DNA of 64,000 nt from an uncultured Pseudomonadota bacterium (GCA_902826775.1 CADEHE010000001.1:372001-436000), one strand, 5' to 3'. Numbered from the stretch's first letter, positions 47,853 through 59,436 are shown. Numbers and translations: made by a program. Notes: generated by a model from the letters alone, not told the origin.

Positions 47853-48173
47853 TCAAAGCTTGGGATCGGGCGCCACGCCATCGCTGCGGCCTTCTTGCAA
47901 AAGCATGCGGCCGTTTCGCGCTGCGGCGCGGCGGAACTTTGAGGCATCTTGGTAGGCTGGATCGTTGTACCAAGCGAGCGCGGCCGCACGATCGGGAAAC
48001 TCGATGAGTACCATTCGATCGGCAAACCGCTCGCCTTCGCACGTGATGACTTCGTCCCCGCGAGTCAGGAAGCGCCCGCCGTGCCGTGCGACGATCGCCG
48101 GGGTAAGCGCGGTGTATTTTCGATAGGTTTCCGGGTCATGGATGCGCATGGTGCAGACAAAATAAGCGGCCAT
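47853..48173 (-). CDS. DUF1330 domain protein
   Basis: This 106-residue protein has the DUF1330 ferredoxin-like fold. The tell-tale pattern is the opening AAYFVCTMRIHDPETYRKY, then GGRFLTRGDE, and a later stretch MVLIEFPDRAAALAWYNDPAYQ. The family is of unknown function and resembles dimeric alpha-beta barrel proteins. It converges on the decarboxylase gene with 15 bases between them. Confidence 0.88.
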   Translation of the reverse strand: MAAYFVCTMRIHDPETYRKYTALTPAIVARHGGRFLTRGDEVITCEGERFADRMVLIEFPDRAAALAWYNDPAYQDASKFRRAAARNGRMLLQEGRSDGVAPDPKL

Positions 48174-48342
48174 GATGAAGCTCCCAGCGAGGGTCGGTTA
48201 TGGAAAAGTGAGCATAGCATCGCGCTATCGCGCGTACGGCGGTGCTGGCGTTCCAAGCTCAGATGATCAGCGCAGAAAAGGGCATAGTGGTAACAGTAGT
48301 GCCGATTTACCCTCTTCCATCAAGCCTGCTGTGCCTATCCTA

Positions 48343-48355
48343 TTAATAGTATTAA
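48343..48355. promoter_or_regulatory. Perfect palindrome TTAATA-G-TATTAA
   Basis: This 13-base palindrome lies in the 207-base region between the DUF1330 and pseudouridine synthase genes, just after the end of the latter. It could be a protein site or chance in an AT-rich patch. Confidence 0.25.
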
Positions 48356-48380
48356 CTCTGAGATCGTTCGTAGTCTAAGT

Positions 48381-49379
48381 TTAAAACTTCTCGTTGCCGC
48401 CCAAATAACGCCACTGGCCCACCGGTAGTTTGCCCAGCACCACGCTGCCGATGCGCACGCGCCGCAGCCCGGTGACTTTCAGTCCGACCGCTTCACACAT
48501 GCGCCGGATCTGGCGCTTCTTGCCTTCGCGCAGCACGAAGCGCAGTTGAGCTTCGTTCGCCCAAGAAACTTTCGCCGGCTTGAGCGGCGCGCCGTCGAGC
48601 GTCAGGCCGTGCTGCAAGAGTTTCAGTCCTGCAGCGGGAAGTTGACCCTCCACTCGTACTAAATATTCTTTCTCGATCGCCGACTCTTCGCCGATCAGCG
48701 TACGTGCGACGCGCCCGTCCTGCGTCAACACGAGCAGCCCTGTGGAGTCGATATCCAAGCGCCCCGCCGGTGCGAGGCTGCGCAGATGGCCGGGCACGAA
48801 CCGCATCGCGCCGTCTGTGCGCTGCGCGGTTGGATCCTCCGGCCAGCGGTTATCGGGTTTGATCAGCACGATCGCCGGCTCATGCCCGTCTTCCGCTTGG
48901 CCGGAGACATAGCCGATCGGCTTATTGAGCAGGATGGTGACGCGTTGCGCCTGATCGCGTCGCGCCGCGGCGTCGATCTCGATGCGCGCGTGCGGCGACA
49001 CGCGCGTGCCGAGCGTGGCGACGATCGCTCCGTCAACGCGCACCCAACCGTTTTCGATCCACTCGTCCGCTTCGCGTCGCGAACACAAGCCGAGTTCCGA
49101 CATGCGTTTTGATAGGCGCGGCAGTTGCGGACCCTCGGCGCGCGCTGCAGCGGCCGCAGTAGCAGGCGCAGGGGTAAGCGTAAGAGCAGACCCAAGCGCG
49201 AGCGGCTCGGCAGCTGGCTGAGCGGGCGGCTCGGCAGAAACAATGCTCGGCACCGCGGGTTCGATCGCGGCACTGGCGCTGCGCGTGCGATTGCGCGGCT
49301 TGCCGCCGGGTCGCGCGCGCATGATGGCGGGTGCGTTTGCCGGCTTTTCGCGTTTGGGCGGCAGCTTGAGCGTGCTCAC
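48381..49379 (-). CDS. RluF/RluB-family 23S rRNA pseudouridine synthase
   Basis: An S4 RNA-binding domain ([23 protein letters not shown]) is followed by the RsuA/RluB/RluF catalytic domain. The catalytic aspartate is in [20 protein letters not shown], and [26 protein letters not shown] closes the domain. The C-terminus PVGQWRYL is closest to RluF. About 80 N-terminal residues are Ala/Pro-rich and low in complexity. I chose the GTG at 49379; an ATG at 49460 is also possible. It modifies uridine in rRNA; the exact position is not decided. Confidence 0.85.
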   Translation of the reverse strand: MSTLKLPPKREKPANAPAIMRARPGGKPRNRTRSASAAIEPAVPSIVSAEPPAQPAAEPLALGSALTLTPAPATAAAAARAEGPQLPRLSKRMSELGLCSRREADEWIENGWVRVDGAIVATLGTRVSPHARIEIDAAARRDQAQRVTILLNKPIGYVSGQAEDGHEPAIVLIKPDNRWPEDPTAQRTDGAMRFVPGHLRSLAPAGRLDIDSTGLLVLTQDGRVARTLIGEESAIEKEYLVRVEGQLPAAGLKLLQHGLTLDGAPLKPAKVSWANEAQLRFVLREGKKRQIRRMCEAVGLKVTGLRRVRIGSVVLGKLPVGQWRYLGGNEKF

Positions 49380-49481
49380 AGTAGTGCCGAGTGAAATCTC
49401 ATGAGGGCGCAAGTATACGGCGCGAGCCGCAAGTGAGCTATGCGGTAGCATGCGCGTCATGCAACGCCAGCAACCTAACTC

Positions 49482-50807
49482 ATGAACAACGCGCACTATC
49501 TCGCGCGCAGCCTGCACGCCGTGTGGCACCCGTGTACGCAAATGAAAACGCACGAATGGCTGCCGCTTAAACCGATCGCGAGCGCCCAAGGCGTATGGCT
49601 ATACGACTTCGAGGGCAAGCGTTATCTTGATGCGATCAGTTCGTGGTGGGTGAATCTGTTCGGGCACGGCAATGCGCGCATCAACGCGGCGCTTAAGGAT
49701 CAACTCGATCGGCTTGAGCACGTGATCCTCGCCGGCTTTACGCACGAGCCGGCGATTGAACTGGCCGAGAAGTTGAGCGCGCTGACCAATAACAAACTCG
49801 GCCACTGCTTTTTCGCCTCCGACGGCTCTTCGGCGGTGGAGATCGCGCTGAAGATGAGCGTGCATTTTTGGCGCAACAGCGGCAAACCCGGCAAGAACAA
49901 AATCGTCTGCTTGGAGGGCAGTTACCACGGCGAGACGGCCGGCGCGCTGTCGATCAGCGATCTTGGGCTTTACAAGGATGCCTACACCGCGCTGCTGCGC
50001 GAAACCGTCACGGTGCCGAGCCCCGATGCGCGCGGGGCGCGCGCGGGAGAAAGCGCGGCGCAGTGTGCCGAGCGTGCGGCGGCTGCGCTGGAGAATTGGT
50101 TGGCGCAGCATGCCGGCGAAACTGCCGCGCTGATCGTCGAGCCGCTGGTGCAATGCGCCACCGGCATGGCCATGTACGATCCGCTCTACTTGCGCCGCGC
50201 GCGCGAGATCTGCTCGCGCCACGGCGTGCATTTGATCGCCGATGAAATCGCCGTCGGTTTTGGGCGCACCGGCACCATGCTCGCGTGCGAGCAAGCGGGC
50301 ATTACGCCGGATTTCCTGTGTTTGTCGAAAGGCATAACCGGCGGCTATTTGCCGCTCTCCGTCGTGCTCACGCGCGATGAGGTGTATGCCGCGTTTTACG
50401 ACGATGAGATTGCGCGCGGATTTTTGCATTCGCACTCCTACACCGGCAACGCGCTGGCGTGCCGTGCGGCTTTGGCGAGTTTGGCAATTTTTGCCGAAGA
50501 CGATGTCATCGCGAACAACCGCGAAAAATCCCGACAGATCACGCGCTTGGCTACGCCGCTCGCGGAAGACGATCGAATCAGCAACTTCCGCAACCGCGGC
50601 ATGATCTGGGCATTCGATGTGCAAACGAGCGACGTACATTTCGCCGGCAAAGTATTTGCGACAGGCTTGGAACACGGCGTGCTGCTGCGCCCGATCGGCA
50701 ACACCGTGTACTTCATGCCGCCGTATGTGATCTCGCTCGACGAAGCGGCGTTTCTGGTCGAGCAGACAAGCGCGGTGCTGAATCAAGTGCTGCGCGAGAG
50801 CGCATAG
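49482..50807 (+). CDS. bioA: Adenosylmethionine-8-amino-7-oxononanoate aminotransferase
   Basis: This is a class III PLP aminotransferase of biotin synthesis, converting KAPA to DAPA with SAM as amino donor. [12 protein letters not shown] at the N-terminus and [16 protein letters not shown] are BioA signatures. The PLP lysine is Lys283 in [28 protein letters not shown] and the C-terminal [15 protein letters not shown] complete the pattern. The next gene, bioD, begins directly at the stop codon. bioB and bioF are not in the window. Confidence 0.97.
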   Translation: MNNAHYLARSLHAVWHPCTQMKTHEWLPLKPIASAQGVWLYDFEGKRYLDAISSWWVNLFGHGNARINAALKDQLDRLEHVILAGFTHEPAIELAEKLSALTNNKLGHCFFASDGSSAVEIALKMSVHFWRNSGKPGKNKIVCLEGSYHGETAGALSISDLGLYKDAYTALLRETVTVPSPDARGARAGESAAQCAERAAAALENWLAQHAGETAALIVEPLVQCATGMAMYDPLYLRRAREICSRHGVHLIADEIAVGFGRTGTMLACEQAGITPDFLCLSKGITGGYLPLSVVLTRDEVYAAFYDDEIARGFLHSHSYTGNALACRAALASLAIFAEDDVIANNREKSRQITRLATPLAEDDRISNFRNRGMIWAFDVQTSDVHFAGKVFATGLEHGVLLRPIGNTVYFMPPYVISLDEAAFLVEQTSAVLNQVLRESA

Positions 50808-51491
50808 ATGCCGGCGCGCGGATTTTTCGTCACCGGCACCGACACCGGCGTGGGCAAAACGCTGGTTTGCTCGGCGCTGCTGCATGCTCTTGCCGCGCGC
50901 GGCGTCTCAGCGGTGGGCATGAAGCCGATCGTCGCCGGGGCCGTCGACGTGGACGGCAGGTGGCTCTACGAAGACGTCGAAGCGCTGCGTGCCGCCAGCA
51001 GCATCAATGCGCCGGATGCGCTCATCAATCAATACGCTTTCCGCGCGGCGATCGCGCCGCACATCGCTGCCGAACGCGAGGGCGTAAGCATCGATGTGGA
51101 AGTGATTGAGCGCGCCTACGCCAAGCTCAGCGCGCTTGCGGACGTAACCATTGTCGAAGGCGTCGGCGGTTTCAAAGTACCGCTGGGGCCGCACGTGGAT
51201 ACCGCCGATCTCGCGCGCCGCTTGAACTTGCCGGTGATCTTGATCGTTGGCATGCGTTTGGGCTGCTTGAATCACGCGCTGCTCACGCAAGCGGCGATCG
51301 GCGCGGCCGGTTTGCAGCTCGCCGGCTGGGTGGCCAACACGCTCGATGCGCGCATGCCGATGTTTGAGGAGAACCTCGCTGCGCTGAATGAACGCATCGC
51401 CGCGCCGCTGTTGGGCGTGGTTCCTGCCATGCCGCAGCCAAAGCCGCAAAGCGTTGCCGAACTGCTGGACTTGGGCCGGTTGATCCCTTGA
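50808..51491 (+). CDS. bioD: Dethiobiotin synthetase
   Basis: It closes the ureido ring of DAPA with CO2 and ATP. The P-loop TGTDTGVGKT spans residues 9-18, GMKPIVAGA follows, and VEGVGGFKVPLG is the second conserved loop. The length of 227 is standard. It abuts bioA without spacing, so the two are co-translated. Confidence 0.97.
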   Translation: MPARGFFVTGTDTGVGKTLVCSALLHALAARGVSAVGMKPIVAGAVDVDGRWLYEDVEALRAASSINAPDALINQYAFRAAIAPHIAAEREGVSIDVEVIERAYAKLSALADVTIVEGVGGFKVPLGPHVDTADLARRLNLPVILIVGMRLGCLNHALLTQAAIGAAGLQLAGWVANTLDARMPMFEENLAALNERIAAPLLGVVPAMPQPKPQSVAELLDLGRLIP

Positions 51492-51513
51492 AATCCCGCG
51501 CCAGTCGGTCTAA

Positions 51514-51529
51514 TATAACAAGCGTTATA
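51514..51529. promoter_or_regulatory. Inverted repeat before the AbrB-Doc module (likely autoregulatory operator)
   Basis: TATAAC and GTTATA form a perfect 6-bp inverted repeat around AAGC, 25 bases before the antitoxin ATG. Its AT-rich arms overlap a plausible -10 region. Antitoxins of this type normally repress their own operon from such a site. Confidence 0.5.
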
Positions 51530-51554
51530 ACTTACTAACCGGGCGCGACACATC

Positions 51555-51779
51555 ATGCACACCCTCAAACTCACCCAAATCGGCAACTCCATTGGCGTCA
51601 TCCTGCCGAAGGAAGTCATCGCGCGCCTGAAAGTGGCGAAGGGCGACAGCATTTTTATTACCGAAACCCCCGAGGGGTTTGCGATCACGCCGCACGATCC
51701 GAATTTCGAAACACAGATGCAGGCAGCCGAAGAGATTATGAAGCGCCGCCGCAACGTGTTGCGCGAATTGGCAAAGTAG
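51555..51779 (+). CDS. AbrB/SpoVT-type antitoxin
   Basis: This 74-residue protein has a swapped-hairpin AbrB DNA-binding domain: LKLTQIGNSIGVILPKEVIARLKVAKGDS. The C-terminal helix EEIMKRRRNVLRELAK probably binds and masks the toxin. The toxin gene of the Doc family starts 3 bases after its stop. AbrB-type partners of Doc are less common than the Phd type. Confidence 0.88.
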   Translation: MHTLKLTQIGNSIGVILPKEVIARLKVAKGDSIFITETPEGFAITPHDPNFETQMQAAEEIMKRRRNVLRELAK

Positions 51780-51782
51780 TAG

Positions 51783-52181
51783 ATGGGAGCTTGGGTTTGG
51801 CTCGATCCGGCCGTCATTCTCGCAATTCACAACGCGCAACTGGCGGAGCACGGTGGATCGGCTGGCGTACGTGATCAGGGGCTGCTGGAGTCCGCGCTTG
51901 CCCGCGCCCAAAATCTGGCCGCTTATGGCGAGCCGGATGTCGCTGACCTAGCCGCCGCTTACGGCTACGGAATTGCCCGCAACCATCCATTCGTTGACGG
52001 CAATAAACGCACGGCATTCGTGGCCGTGGAACTGTTTCTAGTCCTCAACGATTTTGCGCTGAATGCTGCGGATGTTGATTGCGTGCTGACCATGCTGGCG
52101 CTCGCCGCCGGCGAAATCGACGAAGCAAACTTCGCGCGTTGGTTACGCGAGCACAGCGTAGGTTATCCGCGGAAACGTTAG
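51783..52181 (+). CDS. doc: Doc-family toxin (Fic fold)
   Basis: The Fic/Doc motif HPFVDGNKRTA is at 68-78, with the catalytic His68. Doc of phage P1 phosphorylates EF-Tu and stops translation. The length of 132 and WLDPAVILAIHNAQLAEHGG at the N-terminus are typical. It forms a two-gene toxin-antitoxin operon with the AbrB-type antitoxin. The motif appears intact, so the toxin is probably active. Confidence 0.92.
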   Translation: MGAWVWLDPAVILAIHNAQLAEHGGSAGVRDQGLLESALARAQNLAAYGEPDVADLAAAYGYGIARNHPFVDGNKRTAFVAVELFLVLNDFALNAADVDCVLTMLALAAGEIDEANFARWLREHSVGYPRKR

Positions 52182-52186
52182 ACCCA

Positions 52187-55055
<2,869 letters not shown>

Positions 55056-55111
55056 AAGCCGCTAGTTTATGCCAAATTCCCGCACGCCGCCTCTCGTAGT
55101 ATCCTGATGCC

Positions 55112-55136
55112 GTTCGCGCTGAGCTTGTCGAAGCGC
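55112..55136. repeat. REP-like palindromic element
   Basis: The sequence GTTCGCGCTGAGCTTGTCGA and the following AGCGC resemble the widely scattered bacterial repeat with core CTGAGCTTGTCGAAG. It sits between the thiC leader and the cupin gene. Only one copy was seen in the window. Confidence 0.55.
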
Positions 55137-55155
55137 ACCAATTCAGGAGGTTCAC

Positions 55156-55437
55156 ATGGCCGAAGTCGGACACAAACTCATTTTCGAAAACGAGCGCGTC
55201 AAAGTGTGGGAGTTCACGCTGGCGCCGGGGCAAACCATCGAAGCGCACAAGCACGATCACGATTACTTCTTCTATCCGATCGAAGGCGGCACGTTGGAGG
55301 TCACGCGCGAGAGCGGGGTGACGCGCGCCACGCTGGAAGAGGGCAAAGTCTATTACCGCAAGGGCGGCGATACGCACGCGGCCACGAACGTGGATAGTAA
55401 GCGGTATCACGAGATTTTGGTGGAACTGAAGGCATAG
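55156..55437 (+). CDS. Small cupin-domain protein
   Basis: This 93-residue single-domain cupin has the metal-binding motif 1 HKHDHDYFFYPIEGG (about residues 34-48) with three histidines and a glutamate. Motif 2 is represented by GGDTHAATN. AGGAGG lies just before the ATG. Function and substrate are unknown. It is followed by a toxin-antitoxin pair with no evident connection. Confidence 0.85.
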   Translation: MAEVGHKLIFENERVKVWEFTLAPGQTIEAHKHDHDYFFYPIEGGTLEVTRESGVTRATLEEGKVYYRKGGDTHAATNVDSKRYHEILVELKA

Positions 55438-55467
55438 CGGCAAAGTGCGTGCCATCTGCTAAGATAT

Positions 55468-55487
55468 GACCATCTAGATGACTATCT
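55468..55487. promoter_or_regulatory. Repeat/palindrome before the Phd-VapC operon
   Basis: GACCATCT (55468-55475) and GACTATCT (55480-55487) form a direct repeat of period 12, around a perfect ATCTAGAT palindrome (55472-55479). It lies 10 bases before the antitoxin start and is a likely operator for autorepression. Confidence 0.4.
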
Positions 55488-55497
55488 CTAAGCGGCG

Positions 55498-55728
55498 ATG
55501 GGTGCATACAGCATAGCGGAAGCGAAAGCGCAGTTGAGCGCGCTTATTGAGGCGGTCGAGCGCGGTGAGGAGGTTGTGATCACCAAGCGCGGTAAGCCTG
55601 TGGCACGTGTGCTGCGCCAGAACGCTGATCGCGGCGAGATCGATTGGGCAAAGATCGATGCGTTTCGCAACCGGCTGAAGAAAGGCAAAGCGAGCGTTCC
55701 AGCGCTGCGCAAGCAAGCACGCTACTGA
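55498..55728 (+). CDS. Phd/YefM-type antitoxin
   Basis: This 76-residue protein starts YSIAEAKAQLSALIEAVERGEEV and continues VITKRGKPVARVL, the Phd/YefM N-terminal DNA-binding fold. The C-terminal 30 residues are basic and probably bind the toxin. The PIN-domain toxin gene follows after 16 bases. Confidence 0.92.
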   Translation: MGAYSIAEAKAQLSALIEAVERGEEVVITKRGKPVARVLRQNADRGEIDWAKIDAFRNRLKKGKASVPALRKQARY

Positions 55729-55744
55729 GCGCGCCGCCGTACCG

Positions 55745-56179
55745 ATGATCTACCTCGACACGAGCGTGCTGGTGCCGCTGATCGTGCCCGAGGCGGTTTC
55801 GGAAAAGGCGCGCGCATGGCGCGATCGTCTGTCAGCAACGCAGCGCAAGGAACTCGCTGTGAGCGCTTGGACACAGACGGAATTCGCCAGCGCCATGGGG
55901 CTCAAGGTGCGCACGGGCGAGCTAACCCGTAACCAAGCCGACGCGGCGCTCAAGTTGCTGCACGAAGAGTTGCTGCAGAAAGTCGACCTCGTTGAAGTGA
56001 CCGCTACGGATTTTCGGCTGGCCGAGGCGATGTTGCGCGAATTCACGTCGGGTTTGCGTGCGTGCGACGCACTGCACCTTGCGATTGCTTCGCGCAATGA
56101 GGCGCGCTTGATGGCGGTGCTCGACAAAACGCTGGCTAAGGTCGCGGCATGGCTTGGTGTTGCTGTCGCTTCTATTTGA
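55745..56179 (+). CDS. vapC: VapC-type PIN-domain ribonuclease toxin
   Basis: The PIN fold has the acidic residues Asp5 (IYLDTSVLVPL), a glutamate in TQTEFASAMGLK and the pair in GLRACDALHLAIA. These bind magnesium for RNA cleavage. The 144-residue length is usual. Together with the upstream Phd-type antitoxin it forms a type II toxin-antitoxin module, the second in a 5-kb stretch. Confidence 0.92.
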   Translation: MIYLDTSVLVPLIVPEAVSEKARAWRDRLSATQRKELAVSAWTQTEFASAMGLKVRTGELTRNQADAALKLLHEELLQKVDLVEVTATDFRLAEAMLREFTSGLRACDALHLAIASRNEARLMAVLDKTLAKVAAWLGVAVASI

Positions 56180-56194
56180 GAACGGCCCGAGCCG

Positions 56195-57043
56195 TCACTG
56201 GCTAACGGCATCCCAGTAAGCCTGCGCACCGAACCGCTCAAGCAGCGAGCGGCACGCCGGGCCAGCCAGCGCAGCAACTTTAGTGAGTGCATCGGCGACG
56301 ACACAGGTACGCGTGGCCACCATCACACTGCCCACGCCACGCCAATGCTCACCGTTGCGCGGATCGAGGATGTGGCCAAGCGCGCCTTCGCTAAACTGGA
56401 CTTTGGCCCAGTTTGGACTGGAAGTCGCCACGGCGCCGCAGCGCAATTGCGCAACGGGTACCAGATCATCGCCGCGCCGCAGATGAATGGTCTCAGCGTG
56501 CGCGCCGAAGCGGCGCAAATCGCCGCCGGCATTGATTGCGCCTTGCGTGCAGCCGGCGCGACGCAGTGCGTGAATCGCCATATCGACGGCGAAGCCTTTA
56601 GCGATGCCGCCCAAGTCGATCAACAGCGGCCGCGCAAAAGACACGTGCTGATCCGGGAGTAGCCGGATATCGCGCCAGTTTGCTTGCTCGCTCGGTACGG
56701 CCCCCGTGCGCGGCAATAAGCCTTGGCGTACTAGGATCGGTGCGACGCACACATCGAACAGGCCAGCGCTCAGCTCGGACAGCCGCTGCGCACGCCGCAG
56801 CACGGCGTAGGTCCACGCGCTCACGCGCTGCGGTGCGTGGTGGGCGAGGCGATTGACGCGAGTGAGTTCACTGTCTTCGCTATGAAAACTCATCAGCGCG
56901 TCGACTTGTGCCACCGCGCGCTCGGCGGCATCCAGCGCTTGCGAGACGGCGGTGTCATCCGCGCCGCCGGCGGCAAATTGCACCAGCGTGCCCATCGCGG
57001 GCCGCGCGCGCCTCAGGCTGTGAGGCTCAACGCTCGGTTCCAC
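56195..57043 (-). CDS. apbE: FAD:protein FMN transferase
   Basis: ApbE attaches FMN covalently to a Thr or Ser of periplasmic flavoproteins. Family features include RARPAMGTLVQFAAGG at the N-terminus, FDVCVAPILVRQG, LIDLGGIAKGFAVDMAI, INAGGDLRRFG and the C-terminal VATRTCVVADALTKVAAL. There is no obvious signal peptide, so the mature location is uncertain. The start drawn is GTG, overlapping the FMN-binding protein gene by 17 bases. It probably flavinylates that protein. Confidence 0.93.
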   Translation of the reverse strand: MEPSVEPHSLRRARPAMGTLVQFAAGGADDTAVSQALDAAERAVAQVDALMSFHSEDSELTRVNRLAHHAPQRVSAWTYAVLRRAQRLSELSAGLFDVCVAPILVRQGLLPRTGAVPSEQANWRDIRLLPDQHVSFARPLLIDLGGIAKGFAVDMAIHALRRAGCTQGAINAGGDLRRFGAHAETIHLRRGDDLVPVAQLRCGAVATSSPNWAKVQFSEGALGHILDPRNGEHWRGVGSVMVATRTCVVADALTKVAALAGPACRSLLERFGAQAYWDAVSQ

Positions 57044-57578
57044 GCAGCGCGACCGCGTGCAGCGCGAGCAGCCGCTTGATGCCGCCGGTCATGTGCTGGC
57101 ATGACATGGTCGCACCGCTGATGTTGACGATATCGACATCGAGCTGCAGCGGGCTGTCGATGCGTTTGCCGACGAATTGATCACGCCAGTTTACGTAGCG
57201 GATCTGCGAGCCGTAGGCCTCGCGATACTCGAGGATTTGGAACTGCCGCAGCGCGCCGTCAGGGTTAATGCCGGCGGCGTAGTTAATCAATTCATGCTTG
57301 CCGATGACTTCGTCGAGGATGAACCAGCCGAGGAACTTCCCGCCCGCGGACACGCGCCACACCTGTTGCTGCGGGCTGCGAACACGCATGTTGGAGAGTT
57401 CTTGCACGCGCTGAACTTGCTCCGGCGTCAGTGAAACTGGCGCCGGTTCGAATTGATCGGCGCCGGCAAAAATCAACGCGCGCGCCTGCTCGACGCTCAT
57501 GTACTGCGCAGCGATCGCCGTCGCGGGAACTGTCGCGACAATCGCCGCCGGCGCCAGCCAGCGTATATCCAGCGTCAT
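57027..57578 (-). CDS. Periplasmic FMN-binding (flavinylated) protein
   Basis: This 183-residue protein has a signal peptide ending near AIAAQYMS, then an FMN-binding domain. The flavinylation site is the SGATMS motif in VDIVNISGATMSCQHM, near the C-terminus, with serine in place of the usual final threonine. The domain resembles those of NqrC/RnfG and of small extracytoplasmic electron-transfer proteins. It lies between the genes for the 4-helix membrane protein (4-base overlap) and ApbE, which should attach the FMN. Confidence 0.88.
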   Translation of the reverse strand: MTLDIRWLAPAAIVATVPATAIAAQYMSVEQARALIFAGADQFEPAPVSLTPEQVQRVQELSNMRVRSPQQQVWRVSAGGKFLGWFILDEVIGKHELINYAAGINPDGALRQFQILEYREAYGSQIRYVNWRDQFVGKRIDSPLQLDVDIVNISGATMSCQHMTGGIKRLLALHAVALRGTER

Positions 57579-58036
57579 GAGTTCGATGTCTTGGTACTCG
57601 CGCCGTGCCCCGACGCGACGTGCCACCATAAGAGTAGCGGCACCGCCAGCCCGATGACCCAATGCGCCGCACTGATGATAGGGCGTAGCTGCTCGCTGCC
57701 GGCGTAGTAAAGCAGATAGCCGGTCACGGTCAGTAAGAGCATGAAGCAAATTACGCTGATGCCAAGCACCACATTGCGCCGTACGGCCCACGCGCGCCGC
57801 ACGTGGATCGGCAGCAGCGAACCGTATACGATCAGCCCAGCCATCGCCGCCGCGCCGTGTATGCGCAGCATCCATGGCTCGGCGGGATGCGGGGTCGGGC
57901 CGAATTCGCCTTGTTTCACCATGAAGTAATGCAGCACGAGCCAGAGCGCACCGCTGAAAACAAGCGCGGCCGTGGCAAGGTACACCGCGCCCTCTTGCAG
58001 TGAGCCTAAGCGGATGGTGTCGGGGCGAGGCGTCAT
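57575..58036 (-). CDS. Four-helix His-rich membrane protein (cytochrome b561/DUF4405-like)
   Basis: Four hydrophobic helices cover about residues 18-38, 58-78, 88-108 and 118-140. Histidines sit at helix ends or inside (LVLHYF, LRIHGAA, LLPIHV, SAAHWV, LWWHVA), as expected for a bis-haem b561-like electron carrier. It would pass electrons from the quinone pool to the flavinylated protein encoded next. Haem binding is inferred from this pattern only. Confidence 0.7.
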   Translation of the reverse strand: MTPRPDTIRLGSLQEGAVYLATAALVFSGALWLVLHYFMVKQGEFGPTPHPAEPWMLRIHGAAAMAGLIVYGSLLPIHVRRAWAVRRNVVLGISVICFMLLLTVTGYLLYYAGSEQLRPIISAAHWVIGLAVPLLLWWHVASGHGASTKTSNS

Positions 58037-58109
58037 AGTGCGTGTGTGCCGCGGCGATCGCGGTTATTGGAGTTATCAAACGCGGCGCAGAATATCACGC
58101 CAAGGCCGG

Positions 58110-58955
58110 TTAGCGTTCGCGATCAGGCGAGGCTTTGCCCCAGAGCCCATGAAAATGATGCACCGGCCCGTGACCTTTGCCGACATCCAGCGCGCCCGAG
58201 TACCGAATCGCTTCGGTGAGGTAGAGCTTGGCGCGCCGCACTGCCTCGGGAACGTCGGCATATTGCGGCAGCAGCGCTGCAATCGCCGATGATAGCGTGC
58301 AGCCGGTGCCGTGCGTGTTTTTCGTGTCGATACGCTTGGCGGGCAGTTCGATCATTTTGTCGCCGTCGTGCAGCAGGTCGATCGCATCGCTCGCGGGCAG
58401 GTGCCCGCCCTTGAGCAGCACCCAGCGGTTACCGGCATCTGACATCAAGCGGCGCAGTTTTTCCGCTGCGCGCGCCATTTCCTTCAGCGTCTCCGGCCCG
58501 CGATGGCCGAGCAGCACGCCGGCTTCGGGCAGATTCGGCGTGATGATCGTCGCCAGCGGCAGCAGCGCTTCGCGCAAGCTTGCGACCGCGTCTTTGGTGA
58601 GTAACTCGTCGCCGCTCTTGGCGACCATCACCGGGTCGAGCACCAACTGCGGCGGCGACCATTTCTGCATGGCTTCGGCCACCGCTTTAGTTACGGCCGC
58701 CGTGCCGAGCATGCCGATTTTGGCGGCGTCGATCTTTACATCTGCGAACAGCGTATCGATCTGCTGCCGCACAAATTCCACCGGCACGGGATGAATGCCG
58801 GTCACGCCCTGGGTGTTCTGCGCGGTCAGCGCGCAAATGACGCCGCAGGCGTAGGCGCCGAGCGCGCTCATGGCTTTGACGTCCGCCAGTACGCCCGCGC
58901 CGCCGGAGGGGTCGACGCCGGCGATGCTGACTGTGTTGGGTGTGCGGGAAGCCAT
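58110..58955 (-). CDS. thiD: Hydroxymethylpyrimidine / phosphomethylpyrimidine kinase
   Basis: This ribokinase-fold enzyme phosphorylates HMP twice for thiamine synthesis. VSIAGVDPSGGAGVLADVKAMSALG is the substrate-binding start, LDPVMVAKSGDEL the central part, and NTHGTGCTLSSAIAALL the ATP/anion-hole motif. I chose the ATG at 58955; a TTG at 58979 would add eight residues. It is not adjacent to thiC, and no riboswitch was found before it. Confidence 0.95.
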   Translation of the reverse strand: MASRTPNTVSIAGVDPSGGAGVLADVKAMSALGAYACGVICALTAQNTQGVTGIHPVPVEFVRQQIDTLFADVKIDAAKIGMLGTAAVTKAVAEAMQKWSPPQLVLDPVMVAKSGDELLTKDAVASLREALLPLATIITPNLPEAGVLLGHRGPETLKEMARAAEKLRRLMSDAGNRWVLLKGGHLPASDAIDLLHDGDKMIELPAKRIDTKNTHGTGCTLSSAIAALLPQYADVPEAVRRAKLYLTEAIRYSGALDVGKGHGPVHHFHGLWGKASPDRER

Positions 58956-59056
58956 GGCGGGAGATGTTACGTGTACCAAAACATTTTCGCCACGCTCGGC
59001 TTCTTCGAGCCAAGCGTGGGTAGCTTACGGGGGCTATGCTGCGCCGGGCGCTGAGG

Positions 59057-59277
59057 CTAGCGCGCCAGCCTTTGAATCATATCGAATGCGCGCCGCTGCG
59101 AATCCGTTGCAGCCGCCTCTTGATAGGCGACATGGTGACCAAGGTACATTAGATCGAGACCGGGCATCGCAAACGCGTGCAGCGCATCAGGATAGACCAC
59201 GACCTCCAATTGGTCTTGTCAACGATGCCCTCGCAATGTTTGGCTGGCGTCCAATCGTCCGCCGCGGGTAATCGCAA
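59057..59277 (-). pseudogene. Dienelactone hydrolase remnant (5' deleted, frameshifted)
   Basis: On the reverse strand one frame reads PAADDWTPAKHCEGIVDKT, then a neighbouring frame reads QLEVVVYPDALHAFAMPGLD and, after a further 20 residues, RRAFDMIQRLAR and a stop at 59057. DDWTP...C and VYP-x-A-x-HAF are the aspartate and histidine regions of the dienelactone hydrolase family. The nucleophile half is missing and the frames are out of register. It is a decayed gene end between thiD and the TetR gene. Confidence 0.8.
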
Positions 59278-59399
59278 AGTCTTCGCGGTGGTTGGTCATT
59301 GAGCGTCGAGCTGTGTTGAGCTGATGTTAGCGCTCGCTATCAGAATATTGGACTTTTGTTGAGGCATTTGTGGAATTCATAAAAAACAGTTCATTCTAC

Positions 59400-59428
59400 T
59401 TGACTGTATAATTATACGTGTTTATAGT
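59400..59428 (+). promoter_or_regulatory. Promoter with operator in the spacer, before tetR-family gene
   Basis: TTGACT (59400-59405) and TATAGT (59423-59428) are spaced by exactly 17 bases. The first 12 spacer bases, 59406-59417, are a perfect palindrome GTATAATTATAC. This is where a TetR-type repressor would block polymerase. The expected transcript start is about 59435, two bases before the ATG. Confidence 0.75.
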
Positions 59429-59436
59429 TTCTTTCT

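Noticed and set aside
48172..48378. 68-codon open frame downstream of the DUF1330 gene
   Set aside because: No protein-like composition or family pattern and no ribosome binding site; it runs through the intergenic palindrome.
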